Shown here: piece by piece, positions 45,876-57,410 of the stretch
Numbering within the stretch: position 1 is the stretch's first letter
Layout: every line of letters starts with the position of its first letter
Origin: Monosporascus cannonballus
Taxonomy: Eukaryota; Ascomycota; Sordariomycetes; Xylariales
Length of the DNA stretch: 64,000 nucleotides
Direction: 5' to 3'
Assembly: GCA_004154925.1 (NCBI GenBank)
Contig: QJNS01000021.1
Span: forward strand, 248,001 to 312,000
Position numbers and translations under genes: made by a program
The notes under the pieces: model-generated
What the model was told of the DNA's origin: nothing
The model's input: only the letters and a program-made list of their open reading frames with translations
Databases searched by the model: none

Positions 45876-48800
45876 CGTTATAAGTTTTTATTTAATAATA
45901 CCGTTAAATTTTAAGCAATATTTAATATTATTAAAATATTAACCAGCGTTTAGAAAATTCTTATTTAGCTGTTTTAGGTTCGAATTTGAGAACTAAAGAA
46001 AACAATCCGACAAATTATGGTTACGTTATTTGCCTAAGCCTTTTTCGTCCGTATATAACCTAAAAAGCCAAAGCCTTATAATAAAAAAGGCAACTTTTAA
46101 ATTTTTTTAATTCAGGCACGAATTTACTTTCGTTTTTTAAACCTTAATAACCTAGCAAATAAGGTCTCAGCAGTAAAAATATGTCTAAAGGGAAATACGG
46201 CTAACTAGTTTAAACTTATTATAAGAAATTTCCTGGAAATAAAAAAATCGGATAAAAGATTTTTACCAATAAAATCTTTTTACTTGATATTAATATCGAA
46301 AATAAAATGTGGAATAATTTCGGTAATCCGAACGAAAAACGATTTACGGCCTAGCAACTTTTATAATTCCCATAAAAAGGACCCGTATCCAAATACGCCG
46401 TAATTTTTAAAAGCCTTACGGCTAAAGCCGGATAAGGAGATAACGAAACCGACGCCCTTATTAATATATTTTATAAAAAATTAAAGAATAATGTAAAAAA
46501 TAAAATTATTCGGATTAAATCATTAATTGCCTTAAACCGGTATATTGCAAAAGTAATTAAGATTCATAATGGATAATTTGAAAAACGATAAAAAAGGATA
46601 ATATGCCTTATATTCGAGATATAAAAAGTTTAACTAAGAAAAAAAACGAAACGTATCCCTTATTTCTTACGGAATAATACCAAGACTTATAGAATTCGGC
46701 GTTACTTACAAATAAAATTAGAGCTAAATTAAGTGCTTTAGTTATGCTAAAATAAGATATAAGGCCTATAAATATAAAAAACCGAAAAAGCCACGGTAAG
46801 ATAATTAAATACGTATATCGGAAGGATAATCCAAAAACAATTGAAAAAAAATAATAAGGTTATTAAGATAATCCAAGTAAAATATATATTAGGCCTATAG
46901 CAAAAGGTCTAACGGTGACCATTACAATAAAAAATTCGACGAAAAATACGAAAAGCCAAAAAGCTAGCTTATTAAATATTGCGAATATAACAAAAAGCAT
47001 TATAAGAATAATTACGCAAATATTAAGATTAAATAGAAAAAGTTTGTTCCGAAATCCTTAATCAATACGATAAAATGTACGCTATATACTATTAACAATA
47101 AGAATATTTCGATTACGAAAAAAAAATAATATATTTACGAATAAATTACCCGTATATATTATAAAGGATTCGATTTCTTTTACATCGTACCGGAAATAAT
47201 AAGAACGATAAATAATGGTATCGATATTTTCGAACCATAGCCCTAAAAGATATTCAGCAATTAGCCGAAGTAAAAAACTGGCTTAAAGGAAAATAATGCC
47301 TATAGGAAAACCTTTTTTATTATTATAAATAATATAATTACCAAACGGAAAAGGAATTAATTCAGGGTATAATAAAAAAGCATTGCTAAAAGATTATTAC
47401 AGATCTTTATTTTTAATTAGCATTTATAATAAACCTTTATAAAAAAAAGGCCATTATAGAAAAAATACATCAATTTATAAAAAATCTCTGGAACGATAAT
47501 TAAAAGGATATATAATAAAATGTAATTACAAACATAAAAAATAATTTATTCGTTAAAAAAAGAATTATAACAAAACTAAAAATAACTAATACCGTTTAAA
47601 GGAATAATATGCCGGCAATAATAACAGATATAGCAACTTAACGCGTTAAACGAAAAAACATAAACGAAATTCGATAAATTTAAATAAAAGTTACAAAAAA
47701 AGTTACTTATAAAAAAGCCGTAGGATAACAAAACCTAAAGGAATTAAAAAAAACTCCTAAAAAAGGCTTTAAACGCCACGATAAAAAACATTAATAACTT
47801 TATTACTTTGGAAATACGAATCGAAATATATTAATATACTATAATAATAAATTGCGGAACTTTAGGCGGAAATTATATTACGCCAAATATAATTAATAAG
47901 CTTAAATTATCATGGCAATATAAGTTAAAACCCTATATAATAACGAATACCGAAAATCAAAAATTCGCTGACGATAACGGAAAATTTATACGCAAAATTA
48001 ATTACCTTAAGATTTTTATCCAAAAACGATACGAAACAATTAATTTCGCTATTATTTTTGGCGGGAATTATAATATAATCTTAGGATTATTATAAATACG
48101 TTAATACGAAATCTTAATTAATAGAAAAACTGGTCAAATAAAATTCGCCTTATACTTTATTGACAGATAAAAAAAAGAAATTAAAATCTTAATATTTAAT
48201 TGATAATAACGACAAATACAAGCATAAAAATACGATAAAACCCTTATTACCCAAAAAACAAAACATAAAAAAAAGGCATTAAAGAAAAGTACGACATATC
48301 GTTATTATTATTAAACTAAAACTAAAGCAACTAAATAACAATCTAAAATAATAATAGCAATTTCAAAAATTAAAACTATTTAATTAATATGCTATTATAA
48401 TACCACAAATATAAGCATCTTTTCAAAAAAAGCTTAATACGAAATTATTAGAATATAGCGAATAAAATCATAAAATAATTCTTAAGGAAAGATCTTCGAC
48501 AAAATTTTACCTTATTTACAACTTTAACAAAAACGAATTACACGTTTTTAAAGAATACCTGGAAAATCGGCTACATAAAAAATAAATTTAACATTCGAAA
48601 TTACTCGCAAAATACCTAATATTTTTCGTACTTAAGATAAATAAGAAATTGCAACTTATAGTTAATTATCGATAACTAAACGAAATTATAATCAAAAATT
48701 GAATATTATTATTTTTAATTATAAAAATAAAAAACCGGTTTTACGGCGCCAAATAATTTATAATATTCAACCTTAAAGGTAAATATAACCTTATCAAAAT

Positions 48801-51130
48801 TAAAAAAGGATATAAATAAAAAATAACCTTTAAAACGAAATATGGATTATTTAAGTATTTATTTATATTAATAAAATTTACGAACGTATTAAGAACCTTT
48901 TAACGAATAATTAATTACGTATTATAAATATATTTCGATATTTTTATCGTTTATTACTTTAATAATATTTTTATTTTTTAAAAAAACGAAAAAAGTGTAT
49001 ATAAAATACGTTTATAAAGTTCTTTAAGTTTTACAAAATATAAAACTATTTATTAACGCAAAAAGAATTAATTTTATATATTAGAAATAAAATATTTAAA
49101 ATATATTATTACCTTAAAACATATTAAAATAAATCTTAAGAAAATCGTTATAATTACAAGAAAATCAATATTAATAATAATTAAAAAATATAGGTATTTT
49201 TGGATTTGCTAATTATTATAAAAGATTTATTTAAAATTTTAACAAAATAATTATACTTTTAATAAATCTTACGAAAAAATTTTAAAATAAATATTAAATA
49301 CGGAAAAACATTTCGGAATATTAAGAATATAATTATTAACATATTAATATTAATTATATATAATTTAAACCGCCTTATTAAATTAAAAACCGATATTTCG
49401 AATTACGCATTAAATTTAATAATCGGATAACGAAATGATTAAGGCAAATTATACCTTATTATATTTTTTTGTATAAATTTAAAAAAGCCAAATTTAATTA
49501 CGATATTCTAAATTAAAAATTTATGATTATTATTATGGCATTTTAAAAATTTAAATATTTTTTAAAAAAAACTTATATTAGGTTAAAGTTTATATAAATT
49601 ATTAAAATTTTATCTGATTTATTATAACTAAGGAACCTATAGGATAATAATTAAAATATGCAGAAAAATTAGCGAATTTCGATTCGTTATTATTTATAAA
49701 AAATAATTAAAAAACGGCAAAATAAATACTTTAAATAAATAATTAAATTTCGAAAAAATACTTAAAATTAGCTATATAATTTTTAATATTATTATAAACA
49801 AATATTTACTTCTACGGCAAATTACGATAACTCGAATAATTCCTAATAATATATATTAAAGGATTTAATAATATAAAAATAATTTCCCAAAAAACAAAAA
49901 ATAAACAAAATATAAATTTTAAAAAAGTATCAGAAAAATGTAATATAAAAAGAAATACATATATTAATTATATAGATATCCAGAAATTTATAAAACTTTA
50001 AAACGATTTTAACATATATATATTTTTTAAAATAAAATTAATAATATAAAAACTTATATAATAGTACGATATTTACGTTAGAACAAAGATTTGATAATAT
50101 AAGCTATACGAAAGATTATAATTATTATTAATTATAAAATAATTATAATATTTAATTATATTTAATTTTATTATTAAAATTTTTATATCAAAAAATTTAA
50201 TTATTAAAATATATTTTCAATATATACGGATTATTAATAGAAATTATATTAAATAAAGGATCAATTTTTAAATCAAAATTTTAATAAGGCTTTATAACTT
50301 AAGTCGGCCGAAACCATAAATTATTTAACGTATTTAAATTTTAAATAGATAAATAAATAAAATAAATAAATTAAATTTTAAAAGTTTACTTATAATATTA
50401 TATTAATTTCGAACAAAATAACTAGGTTAAAAAATTACCATTTATATAGCTGGCTTATAATATTAATTACTAAAAAACATTAAAATAATATTTACGAATA
50501 TAAGTTTTGATTTTATTTTAAAAATTTACCAAAAAATATGTAATAATAGTCCAATTAATATTAAAATAATCCTTTCGTTAAAGTAATTACGATAGTTATA
50601 CTAAAAAATAAAAATAGTATTAAATTCGTATGAAATTAAATAAATAAATATTATAACTAAAAAAAAGGTAAAAAAACTAATTTTCGAAAAAGGAAAAATA
50701 ATTTTCCTTATTACCAAAAATATTTAAACAAAAAAACCAGTAAAAAACTCGATTTTCAATATATCGATCCATATAAAATTGCCAAAAAAAGTCTTAGAAA
50801 ACAATTACCAATTAAAATTTCAATTAAAAATTAAATTTCATTTAATTTTTCAGATTTTTTTATTCGAATTAATAATAAATGTAATTAAAAAAATATATAG
50901 CATAAAACGATATAGAAATAAAAAACAAATAAATATATAAAACAAAAAAAAAATCCTTAATATACGAAAATAAAACGGACTTACTTAATACCTAATTAAA
51001 TAAAAAAAATACTTAAATTCGGAAATTATTTAAAAACCTGCCAAAAACCTTATTAACGTTTAACGTTTATTAAAAAACTTTTATTAATAATAATAAATAT
51101 ATCCTAATTAATAACTAATTAATCGGTAAC
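45876..51130 (+). pseudogene. gag-pol of chromovirus C, heavily RIP-damaged
   Basis: The plus-strand gag starts after the leader. The RT region still reads IFIVYYFNNIFIF around 48948-48985. The catalytic YxDD is thus YFNN: both aspartate codons have become AAT (48961-48966). Integrase follows, then a chromodomain-like segment near 50950-51120 that aligns with the A chromodomain. Stops are dense. Inactive. Confidence 0.78.
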
Positions 51131-51179
51131 CGGGATATCGGGCTAACCGGCCGCAATATATGCTAACGTAATAATTATA

Positions 51180-51750
51180 ACAGCAACCTCTAATTATTTT
51201 TATTGCCGATACTTTTATTTTTTTAATTTATTTAATAATTAAAATTTATGTTATATTATAATAACGTTTTTTAAATAAATTAACGCCTTTTACTTACGTA
51301 AACGAATAAAACGAAAAACTTTTTTATTTATCTTTTTTTAATATTTACGTTAAATTTCGAAATAAAACCGTTAGAGCTTTAAGAATTACTTTTCGGCAAA
51401 CGTTTTTTTATATTTTAAATATTAATATTTACGGTAAATATTTTATAAAAGAAAATAAGTACGCCAGTGTTATTATAAAATTAATTTCGATTAATATATT
51501 CCTTATATCTTAAAATGTTTTCTATTATTTTATACTTTATGTTTTTCGAAAAATAATAAAAGCAAAATATAATTTCGTAACCGAATTCGTTAAAGGCTTT
51601 TATAAGGTTAATACGACGAACAGTAAAAAACGGAGAACGCGACGAATTTTAAAAATGCAAAACGATATAATTAAAAGTAAAAAAAAAAGATATTTACTAA
51701 ATAAAGAAAAAGAAAAAAAAATTTAAAAGCAAAATTTAGGAAAAAGGAAA
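51180..51750 (-). pseudogene. Antisense accessory ORF of element C
   Basis: On the minus strand between chromodomain and right LTR. It reads NEFGYEIIFCFYYFSKNI, then YKEYINR and YNNTGV, nearly the same as the accessory frame of element E. One cysteine remains, with tyrosines at the other expected cysteine positions. It belongs to the same accessory family, in a subtype shared by C and E. Confidence 0.6.
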
Positions 51751-51754
51751 ATCG

Positions 51755-52130
51755 TATTACGACCTGACGAACTCCGGTTTTAAGAAACGGTTAAGCAAAA
51801 AGCATACGGGCCATTTCCCGGGTTACGTAACGGTAATTATTATCAAACCAGTAATTATTAATAATTAAAAATAATCCTCAATAATCGTACTTATTATTAA
51901 GGGCGTAATTATGAATAATTAAGCCAAAAAGAAATAAAATATATACGTTTATTATTTCCATAATTTAAATAATTTTAATTTGTAATATAATATCGTTACT
52001 TAAGGCACCCTTAGTATTACGAGACGTAATACGTTATTATATTTATTATTCAGATTCCTACGATACTTCTGTTAACATAAACCCGTCGACTTAAGGTTTA
52101 ATAGTTGGTTAAACCGCCTAGCTCGTCATA
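51755..52130. repeat. Right LTR of element C (AATTATT subtype)
   Basis: 376 bp, TATTACGACC ... GCTCGTCATA, in reverse orientation. Its unique part (alternating TAATTATT and TTATTAATAA units) matches the LTR of element E at 57411-57780 and not the left LTR of C. A purine-rich tract (AGGAAAAAGGAAAATCG) precedes it, as expected for a 3' LTR. Confidence 0.8.
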
Positions 52131-53733
52131 CAACGACATTTAAGGAAATACAGGTATTTCTTAAATTCGCCAATTATTACAAAAAAATTAATCGAAACTT
52201 TAATAAAATAACTATATCCCTAACGAATCTTACGAAAAATTTTTTTAAATAAACGCTAAATACGGAAAAGGTATTTTAAAATATTAAGGGTACGATTATT
52301 AACGAACCAGTATCAATTATATACGATCTAAACCGCCTCGTTAAATTAAAAACCGATATTTCAGATTATACGTTAAATACAATAATCAAATAACGAAATA
52401 ATTAAGGCAAAATATATCTTATTATATTCTTTTCGTATAAATTAAAAAAACCAAGCTTAAATAAGGTATTTTAGATTAAAGTTTATGGCCATTATTATGA
52501 CATTTCGGAAATTTAAGCATTTCCTAAAGAAAACTTTGCACTAGATCAAGGTTTATACGGATTATCAAAATTTTACCCGATTTATTACGACTAAAAAACT
52601 TACAGATTAGTGTGGGTGACCCACCTTTGAAGTGCACCCACCTTTGAAGAACGAATTTTCCCCACTAGCGAATGTAGACCTTCTTTATCAATATACTGTA
52701 ACTCAACAACAATTGAAGCAATTTTGAAGCAATTCGTATCAGATCTTGAAAATGGGCCCTGACGATAAATTCCTTATTATTAAGTTATTTAAGGAAGTGA
52801 GGGGGGGTGCCAGGGTTGAAGATGCAGCTGAAGCTTGGGGTATCTTTGCTATAACGGTCCGGAAACGCCGGGATGGCGGTTTTACTATACAGGAAGGCCT
52901 TAAACTTTATTAACGCTTTTCAAAGGATAATAAGGATTTCGTAGTAAAATGGATATACGAAGAAGAAGATGCAGGACGAACTTTTAATAAGGTTCAGGTT
53001 CGTCGTTTTGTTAAAGTCGTCCTGCAGAACCATAGGGACGAAAAGCTTTTAGGGAAATACTGGGTTAATGGCTTTATATATCGAAACCCTAATATTATAA
53101 CGAAACTTAGGAGGCAGTTCGATTCCTTTAAGGCGAAAGATATTTAGGAAGATGTTCTTTAGCGGTATTACAAAGCTTTAAAGCGTATTATCCGTAAGAA
53201 GAAAATTAAGCTAAGAAAAATTACGAATATGGATAAGTATGGCGTTTAAGAAAGTAAATCCTGTGGTGGGAAGGTTCTGGGCAGCGCTTTTAAAGGTTAC
53301 GCCGAATTAAAGGCGTTTAAAGGAATAAATTGGGCTTTTATTTTCGAAATAATTATTTCGGCGGGCGAAACGTTAATTCCAATAGTTATTTTTAAAGGAA
53401 TTACAGTCCAGGGATAATGGTTTCCTAATATAATCCCCCGGTGGAAATATAATTCGTTTTTTTCGGGATGGAATAACGCTCGAATAGTTTTGTAATAGTT
53501 TCGTAAGGTATATTTTCCGGAAACGAAGCTTCCGAAAATAACCGACGAAAGGATTTTTTTAATAGATAAATATGTTACGTACGAATCCGTTCAGCTTTAA
53601 TACGAATGCAAGATTAATAACGTAATATTAATTTACCTGCCGCCGCATTTTATTTATATAGTATAACCTTTGGATGTAAGCGTTTTTTCCCCGTTAAAAA
53701 TGGCATATTATTAAAGGACGAAAGGGTGGTAAA

Positions 53734-53857
53734 TGTCACGGCACAGAAGAACAAGAGTCTAGCCATTACACCACTAAAAGTGGAACGTTGTCAGGTCGAG
53801 CCCTGACCGCCTTGTTCTGCCCTATATACCTACAAGGTGCCACTTGGGACTGTGACA
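53734..53857. mobile_element. 124-bp TG...CA mini-element 1, TSD GTAAA
   Basis: It begins TGTCACGGCAC, ends GGGACTGTGACA, and is bordered by GTAAA on both sides (53729-53733, 53858-53862). Composition is clearly more GC-rich than the surroundings, with no RIP signature. It contains CCTATATACC, TATA-like, about 35 bp before its end, an internal hairpin CCACT AAAAGTGG, another TCAGG ... CCTGA, and an 8-bp outer pair AGAACAAG/CTTGTTCT. It has no coding capacity. Terminal TG/CA plus 5-bp duplications are LTR-type signatures, so it may be the solo LTR of a very small (TRIM/SMART-like) retrotransposon. Confidence 0.75.
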
Positions 53858-54047
53858 GTAAAGTTACGATATTTCCGCGCCCCGGATAAAATAGCGCTTT
53901 ATCGAAACGTACGCTTACGCGCGTAGTAAAGTTATTATATGGAAAAATATTTACAGTAACTTTCGTTACGTAGGGGTTTGGCTATTAGATATGAATAAAA
54001 TTATTAAGAACCTTAGGGTGGTCTATTCGGAACTAGATATTCCTAAG

Positions 54048-54179
54048 TGTTATGGCTGCACCATACCATCACGCCACCAGGGCAAAAGATCGGTGGAATG
54101 ATCGCAATTGTGGCAATCATCCTGGTGCTTACAGCTGCATATATACTCTGGAGCTCTTACGGGTGACCAGGCCGTAACA
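54048..54179. mobile_element. 132-bp TG...CA mini-element 2, TSD CTAAG
   Basis: It begins TGTTATGGCTGC, ends CAGGCCGTAACA (ends inverted over TGTTA-GGC), and is bordered by CTAAG (54043-54047, 54180-54184). It carries GCATATATACTC about 36 bp from the right end, placed as in mini-element 1, but the two share little else. GC content is normal and there is no RIP. Excision with one CTAAG restores the transposase frame. Same interpretation as element 1; the two seem to be different families. Confidence 0.78.
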
Positions 54180-56561
54180 CTAAGCTAATTATTCCGATGA
54201 AAAGAAGTTTTTATTAGTTACCCGAAGGAATAACGTTTTTTATACCCAAAAAGAGCCAGGACCTAAAGAAGTAATCTAGATATTTTGTATTTAAAGATGT
54301 CGGTACGAAACGCGATTATGGGGCGTTCGTAGGGAAGGCGGGCAAAGCGCTAAATTAAAGTGTTAAAGTTATTACCGTTTTGCAGTTCGAAAATTAGTTC
54401 CTCCGTAACGAAAACGAATTACTAAAGCTAGTAGCGAAAAAGAAGGTTAAGACTTCGCCGGGCGAGTTATACGTTAATATTGAAGATATTTACCGGGCCC
54501 AAAGGGAAGCTAAGCAATAGCAGGCGAAGCTGGTGAAAAATTATAAGGTTCAAATGGCGTTAGAAAAGCAGGATCTATTAGAGAGTGCGCTTACTGTATT
54601 AGAGCATATGCGCGACCCTTCATAACATTTAATTACATTGTTTTATATGGCGTTTTGTGTGTAAATTTATGCATGGGTGGTGTTGTTGAGGGTCAGGGAG
54701 TGTTCTCCAAAAGTGGGTGCACTCCAAAGGTGGGTCACCCACACTAGTAATTAAAATACGCGGAAAAATTGGCGAATTTTGATTTCGTTATTATCCATAG
54801 GAAAAGCTTACAGAATAACAAAGCAAATACCTTGAACAAATAACCAGACCTCGAAAAGAAATTGGTCAAAATTAGCTATATAATTTTCGATACCATTATA
54901 AAAAGATATTTACGCTTATGATATATTACGATAATTCGGATAATACCTTATAATATGTACCAGAAAATTTAGCAATATAACGATAATTTCCTAGAAAACC
55001 AAAAAAAGGGACAAAATATAAATTCTAAAAAAATACCGGAAAAATCTAATACGAGAAATATACGAATATAAGTTACATAAATATCCAGAAATCTATAAAA
55101 CTCTAAAACGGCTTTAACGCATATATTCCTTTCTTAAAATAAAATTAACCGTATAAAAAATTATACGGCAATATAATATTTGCGTTAAAGGCTCGACGAC
55201 ATCAACTATGCGAAAAATTACAGCCATTATTAATTGCAAAATAACCATAATATTTAATTATATTCGATTTTATTATAAAGTTTCCTATATGAGAAAGTCC
55301 AGTTACGGAAATATATTACGACAGTATTTTCGTAATCGTCGATCGATTTACGAAGTTTTCTTACTTTTTACCATATCATAAGGACATAAAGGCCGAACAA
55401 ATAGTATATATATTTTTTTAAATATATTTTTAGCATATACGGATTACTTATAAAAATCGTTTTAAACAAAAAATCGATATTTATATCAAGATTTTAGGAA
55501 AGCCTTATGGTATAAATCGGCCTAAATCACAGATTATCTCACATATTTAAACCTTAAATAAATAAATAAATAAATAAATAAAACGAACAAATTAAATTTC
55601 AAATACTTACTTACGATATTACATTAATTACGAATAAAATAATTAAGTTAAAAAATTATTAATCGCATAATTAGCTTATAATATTAATTACTATAAAAAT
55701 ATCAAAATAATATTAGTAAACGCAAATTTCGGTTTTATTCTAGAACTTTATAAAAAAGTCCATAACGATAGTTTAATTAATATTAACATAATCCTTATGT
55801 TAAAATAATTACGATAATGATATTAAAAAATAAAAATAGAGTTAGAATTCGTACAAAATCAAATAAATAAATACTAGAATTAAAAAAGGTTAAAAGGATT
55901 AACCCTCAAAAAAGGAAAAATAGTTTTTTTCGTTATAAAAAATATTTAAATAAAAAAACCCAGCAAAAAACTGGATTTCATGTATATCGGTCCATACAAA
56001 ATTATTAAGAAAATCTTAAAAAATAATTATTAATTGGAATTTTTACTAATAGTTAAATTCTATCTAAGCTTTTACGTTTCGTTATTCGAATTAATAGCAA
56101 ATATAATTAAAATATATATAGTACGAAATAACGTAAAAGTAAAAGACGAACAAATATATAAGGTGGAGAAAATCCTTAATATGCGAAAATAAAACGGATT
56201 TACCCAATATCTAATCAAATAAAAAAAAGCACCCAAATTTCGAAAACATCTAGGAACCCGCTAAAAATCTTATTGGCGCCCAGTACTTGCAAAGGAGTTT
56301 TTACCAGCGACAACGAGATTACCAAAAAAAACCTCCTAATCAAGATTTTCGAAAATAAACCAATTAAAGAAATTAATAAACGGCACAAAAGAAGGAGTTT
56401 CGGCCTTGACGCGGTTCTGTTTATCTAGTTTATCTATTAATTAAAAACCACGATTAATAATTGTAATTCCCTTAAGGTAAAAAAATTTCTTTAATAACGA
56501 AAACAAAAAAGGCGATTAATGGTTTCGTTAATATTACGTTATTTACGGACTAAATCCTTTT

Positions 56562-56858
56562 TTAACTTTTATTAAAAACGTAAAAACGTTTTTTTAATAA
56601 CAGCTTTTTGCGATTTAAACGATTTTTTTCTTTTTTAATACAACGCAGAGAATCGATGAGAACGTTAAAACTATCGTAGTAACGACAGTTCTTAATATAT
56701 TCGTTATAACCACTAATTTTTTCAATTATCTGATATTTAATATCATTTTCGAAATAAGGCGTATACGGCATAATTTCAAAACCGAATTTAACAATATAAG
56801 CAGCCAAAAAATCTAAGTTTTTTTTAATTAAGGTAATTACGAGGTTTGCGGTTAACAA
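56562..56858 (-). pseudogene. Antisense accessory ORF of element D
   Basis: A 98-codon frame without stops on the minus strand. FGFEIMPYTPYFENDIKYQI, then GYNEYIKNCRYYDSF, shows tyrosines spaced like the expected CxxC pairs (MPYTPYF against MPCIFCF in element B; CRYYDS against RYYDNS), as RIP makes TAC/TAT from TGC/TGT. A basic, helical tail follows (CIKKEKNRLNRKKLLLKKR). The start is uncertain because the upstream basic segment reads in another frame. Antisense to the element's pol. Confidence 0.6.
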
Positions 56859-56936
56859 TACGATCTGCTATAGTAAAAGATAATAACCTACTAAGAAGGA
56901 AAATCTTTAAGGGCAAAGATCCTAAAGGAGGGAAAA

Positions 56937-57142
56937 TGTGGGAATACGGCTCTTATGAGGATAAGGCTGGTAGCCGACCAGCCACCGATCAGCCACCGAC
57001 CCACTTACTAGTATAAATCCATTATCTGGCAGCTAGTAGGAAACGCTAGATAAAAGTAACCTAATACATTTACTTCTTAAAATCTGCTTTATAACTGGTC
57101 GGAAATTACCTTACCCAGCTTATAATTATCTATTATCTTACA
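56937..57142. repeat. LTR-like segment of a different retrotransposon family
   Basis: TGTGGGAATACGGCTC ... TTATCTTACA, about 206 bp, GC-richer than its neighbours, with TAGTATAAATCC as a possible TATA box. A purine tract (AAAGGAGGGAAAA) precedes it, which would make it the 3' LTR of D. It is also followed by a gag-like frame, which would make it a 5' LTR. Boundaries and role are tentative. Confidence 0.5.
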
Positions 57143-57410
57143 ATTTTTCCATTTGCCATAAAAAATAACGTAATAATTATTAGAAACAAAGTTCGCTAAC
57201 TGCAAAACGAACCTAAGTTATTAATCGAAAAAATCGCCGATCGGAACCCAATCGACGAACGATTGATTACGGTACGGGAATAGGCGAAAAAGCTTATAAC
57301 GGAGCCCTAATAGGCAAAAGACCATAGTTCCCAGGATCCCGAATTATCTTATATATATAATAGAGATACGTTCCGATAACCGTTAACTAAATAATTGAAA
57401 AACGGACGTA
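57143..57410 (+). pseudogene. gag-like fragment interrupted by element E
   Basis: After an ATA that may be a mutated ATG the plus strand reads a helical, charged sequence (KLLIEKIADRNPIDERLITV, then AKKLITEP, then DPELSYIYNRDTFR) with two RIP-type stops. It ends where the LTR of element E starts. Composition and position after an LTR suggest the N-terminus of a gag protein. Confidence 0.4.

Larger units (their letters stand above)
45503..52130 (+). mobile_element. Ty3/Gypsy chromovirus C with mismatched LTRs
   Basis: Opposite orientation to A and B. It starts with an inverted-orientation LTR (45503-45875) and a 5' leader equivalent to that of A (CGTTATAAGTTTTTATTTAA versus A's CGTTACAAGTTTTTGTTCAG). 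Gag, RT, integrase and chromodomain follow on the plus strand, then an accessory frame on the minus strand and an LTR (51755-52130). The two LTRs belong to different subtypes, and the flanks (TAACT, CAACG) do not form a target duplication. This suggests a recombinant or two joined elements. Decay increases after about 48600. Confidence 0.75.
52752..54625 (+). pseudogene. pogo-family transposase (CENP-B DNA-binding and DDE domains), inactivated
   Basis: From ATG at 52752 the frame reads MGPDDKFLIIKLFKEVRGGA and an N-terminal helix-turn-helix (RVEDAAEAWGIFAITVRKRR). A CENP-B type DNA-binding domain follows (WIYEEEDAGRTFNKVQVRRF, then LGKYWVNGFIYRNP), then the DDE core (NMDKYGV, FKGYAELKAFKGINW, IDKYVTYESVQL, PLDVSVFSPLK) and a coiled C-terminus (LEKQDLLESALTVLEHMRDP) ending at TAA. 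TAA/TAG stops arise from CAA/CAG or TGG, the first at 52911. Taking out each small insertion together with one 5-bp duplication keeps the frame on both occasions (RYVGVWLLDMNKIIKNLR between them). Non-functional. Confidence 0.85.
52610..54744 (+). mobile_element. pogo/Fot-type DNA transposon with ~45-bp inverted repeats and TA target duplication
   Basis: The left end GTGTGGGTGACCCACCTTTG and the inverted right end share over 40 positions; both ends also carry a repeated internal copy of CACCCACCTTTGAAG or its variant. TA lies immediately outside on both sides (52608-52609, 54745-54746). Without its two small insertions the element is about 1.87 kb, normal for pogo/Fot transposons of ascomycetes. 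It inserted into element D, so it is younger than D. It shows only moderate RIP, less than its host element. Confidence 0.92.
52131..56320 (+). pseudogene. pol of chromovirus D (RT connection to chromodomain), disrupted
   Basis: Plus-strand order: RT connection, RNase H (VKLKTDISDYTLNTII, then FFSYKLKKPSLN), transposon insertion, the NNKANTLNK link, integrase and chromodomain. Stops come from Gln and Trp codons. Deleting the transposon and one TA restores the junction seen in element C at about 49640-49665 (compare CTTACAGATTAGTAATTAAA with CCTATAGGATAATAATTAAA). Confidence 0.75.
52131..56936 (+). mobile_element. 5'-truncated Ty3/Gypsy chromovirus D, split by a pogo transposon
   Basis: Coding starts abruptly in the RT connection region (TFKEIQVFLKFANYYKKINR at about 52140-52200) right after the LTR of C. 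It runs through RNase H, is interrupted at 52608-54746 by a DNA transposon, and resumes with the RNase H to integrase link, integrase and chromodomain (to about 56320). An accessory frame on the minus strand follows. LTRs and everything upstream of mid-RT are missing, unless the LTR-like segment at 56937 is its 3' LTR. Confidence 0.75.

Noticed and set aside
53750..53825. tRNA-like signals in mini-element 1: TGGTGTAATGGCTAGA (A-box-like, minus strand), GGTCGAGCCC (B-box-like, plus strand) and an acceptor-like 8-bp stem
   Set aside because: The two boxes lie on opposite strands, so no RNA polymerase III promoter or cloverleaf is formed. The stems are better seen as internal hairpins.
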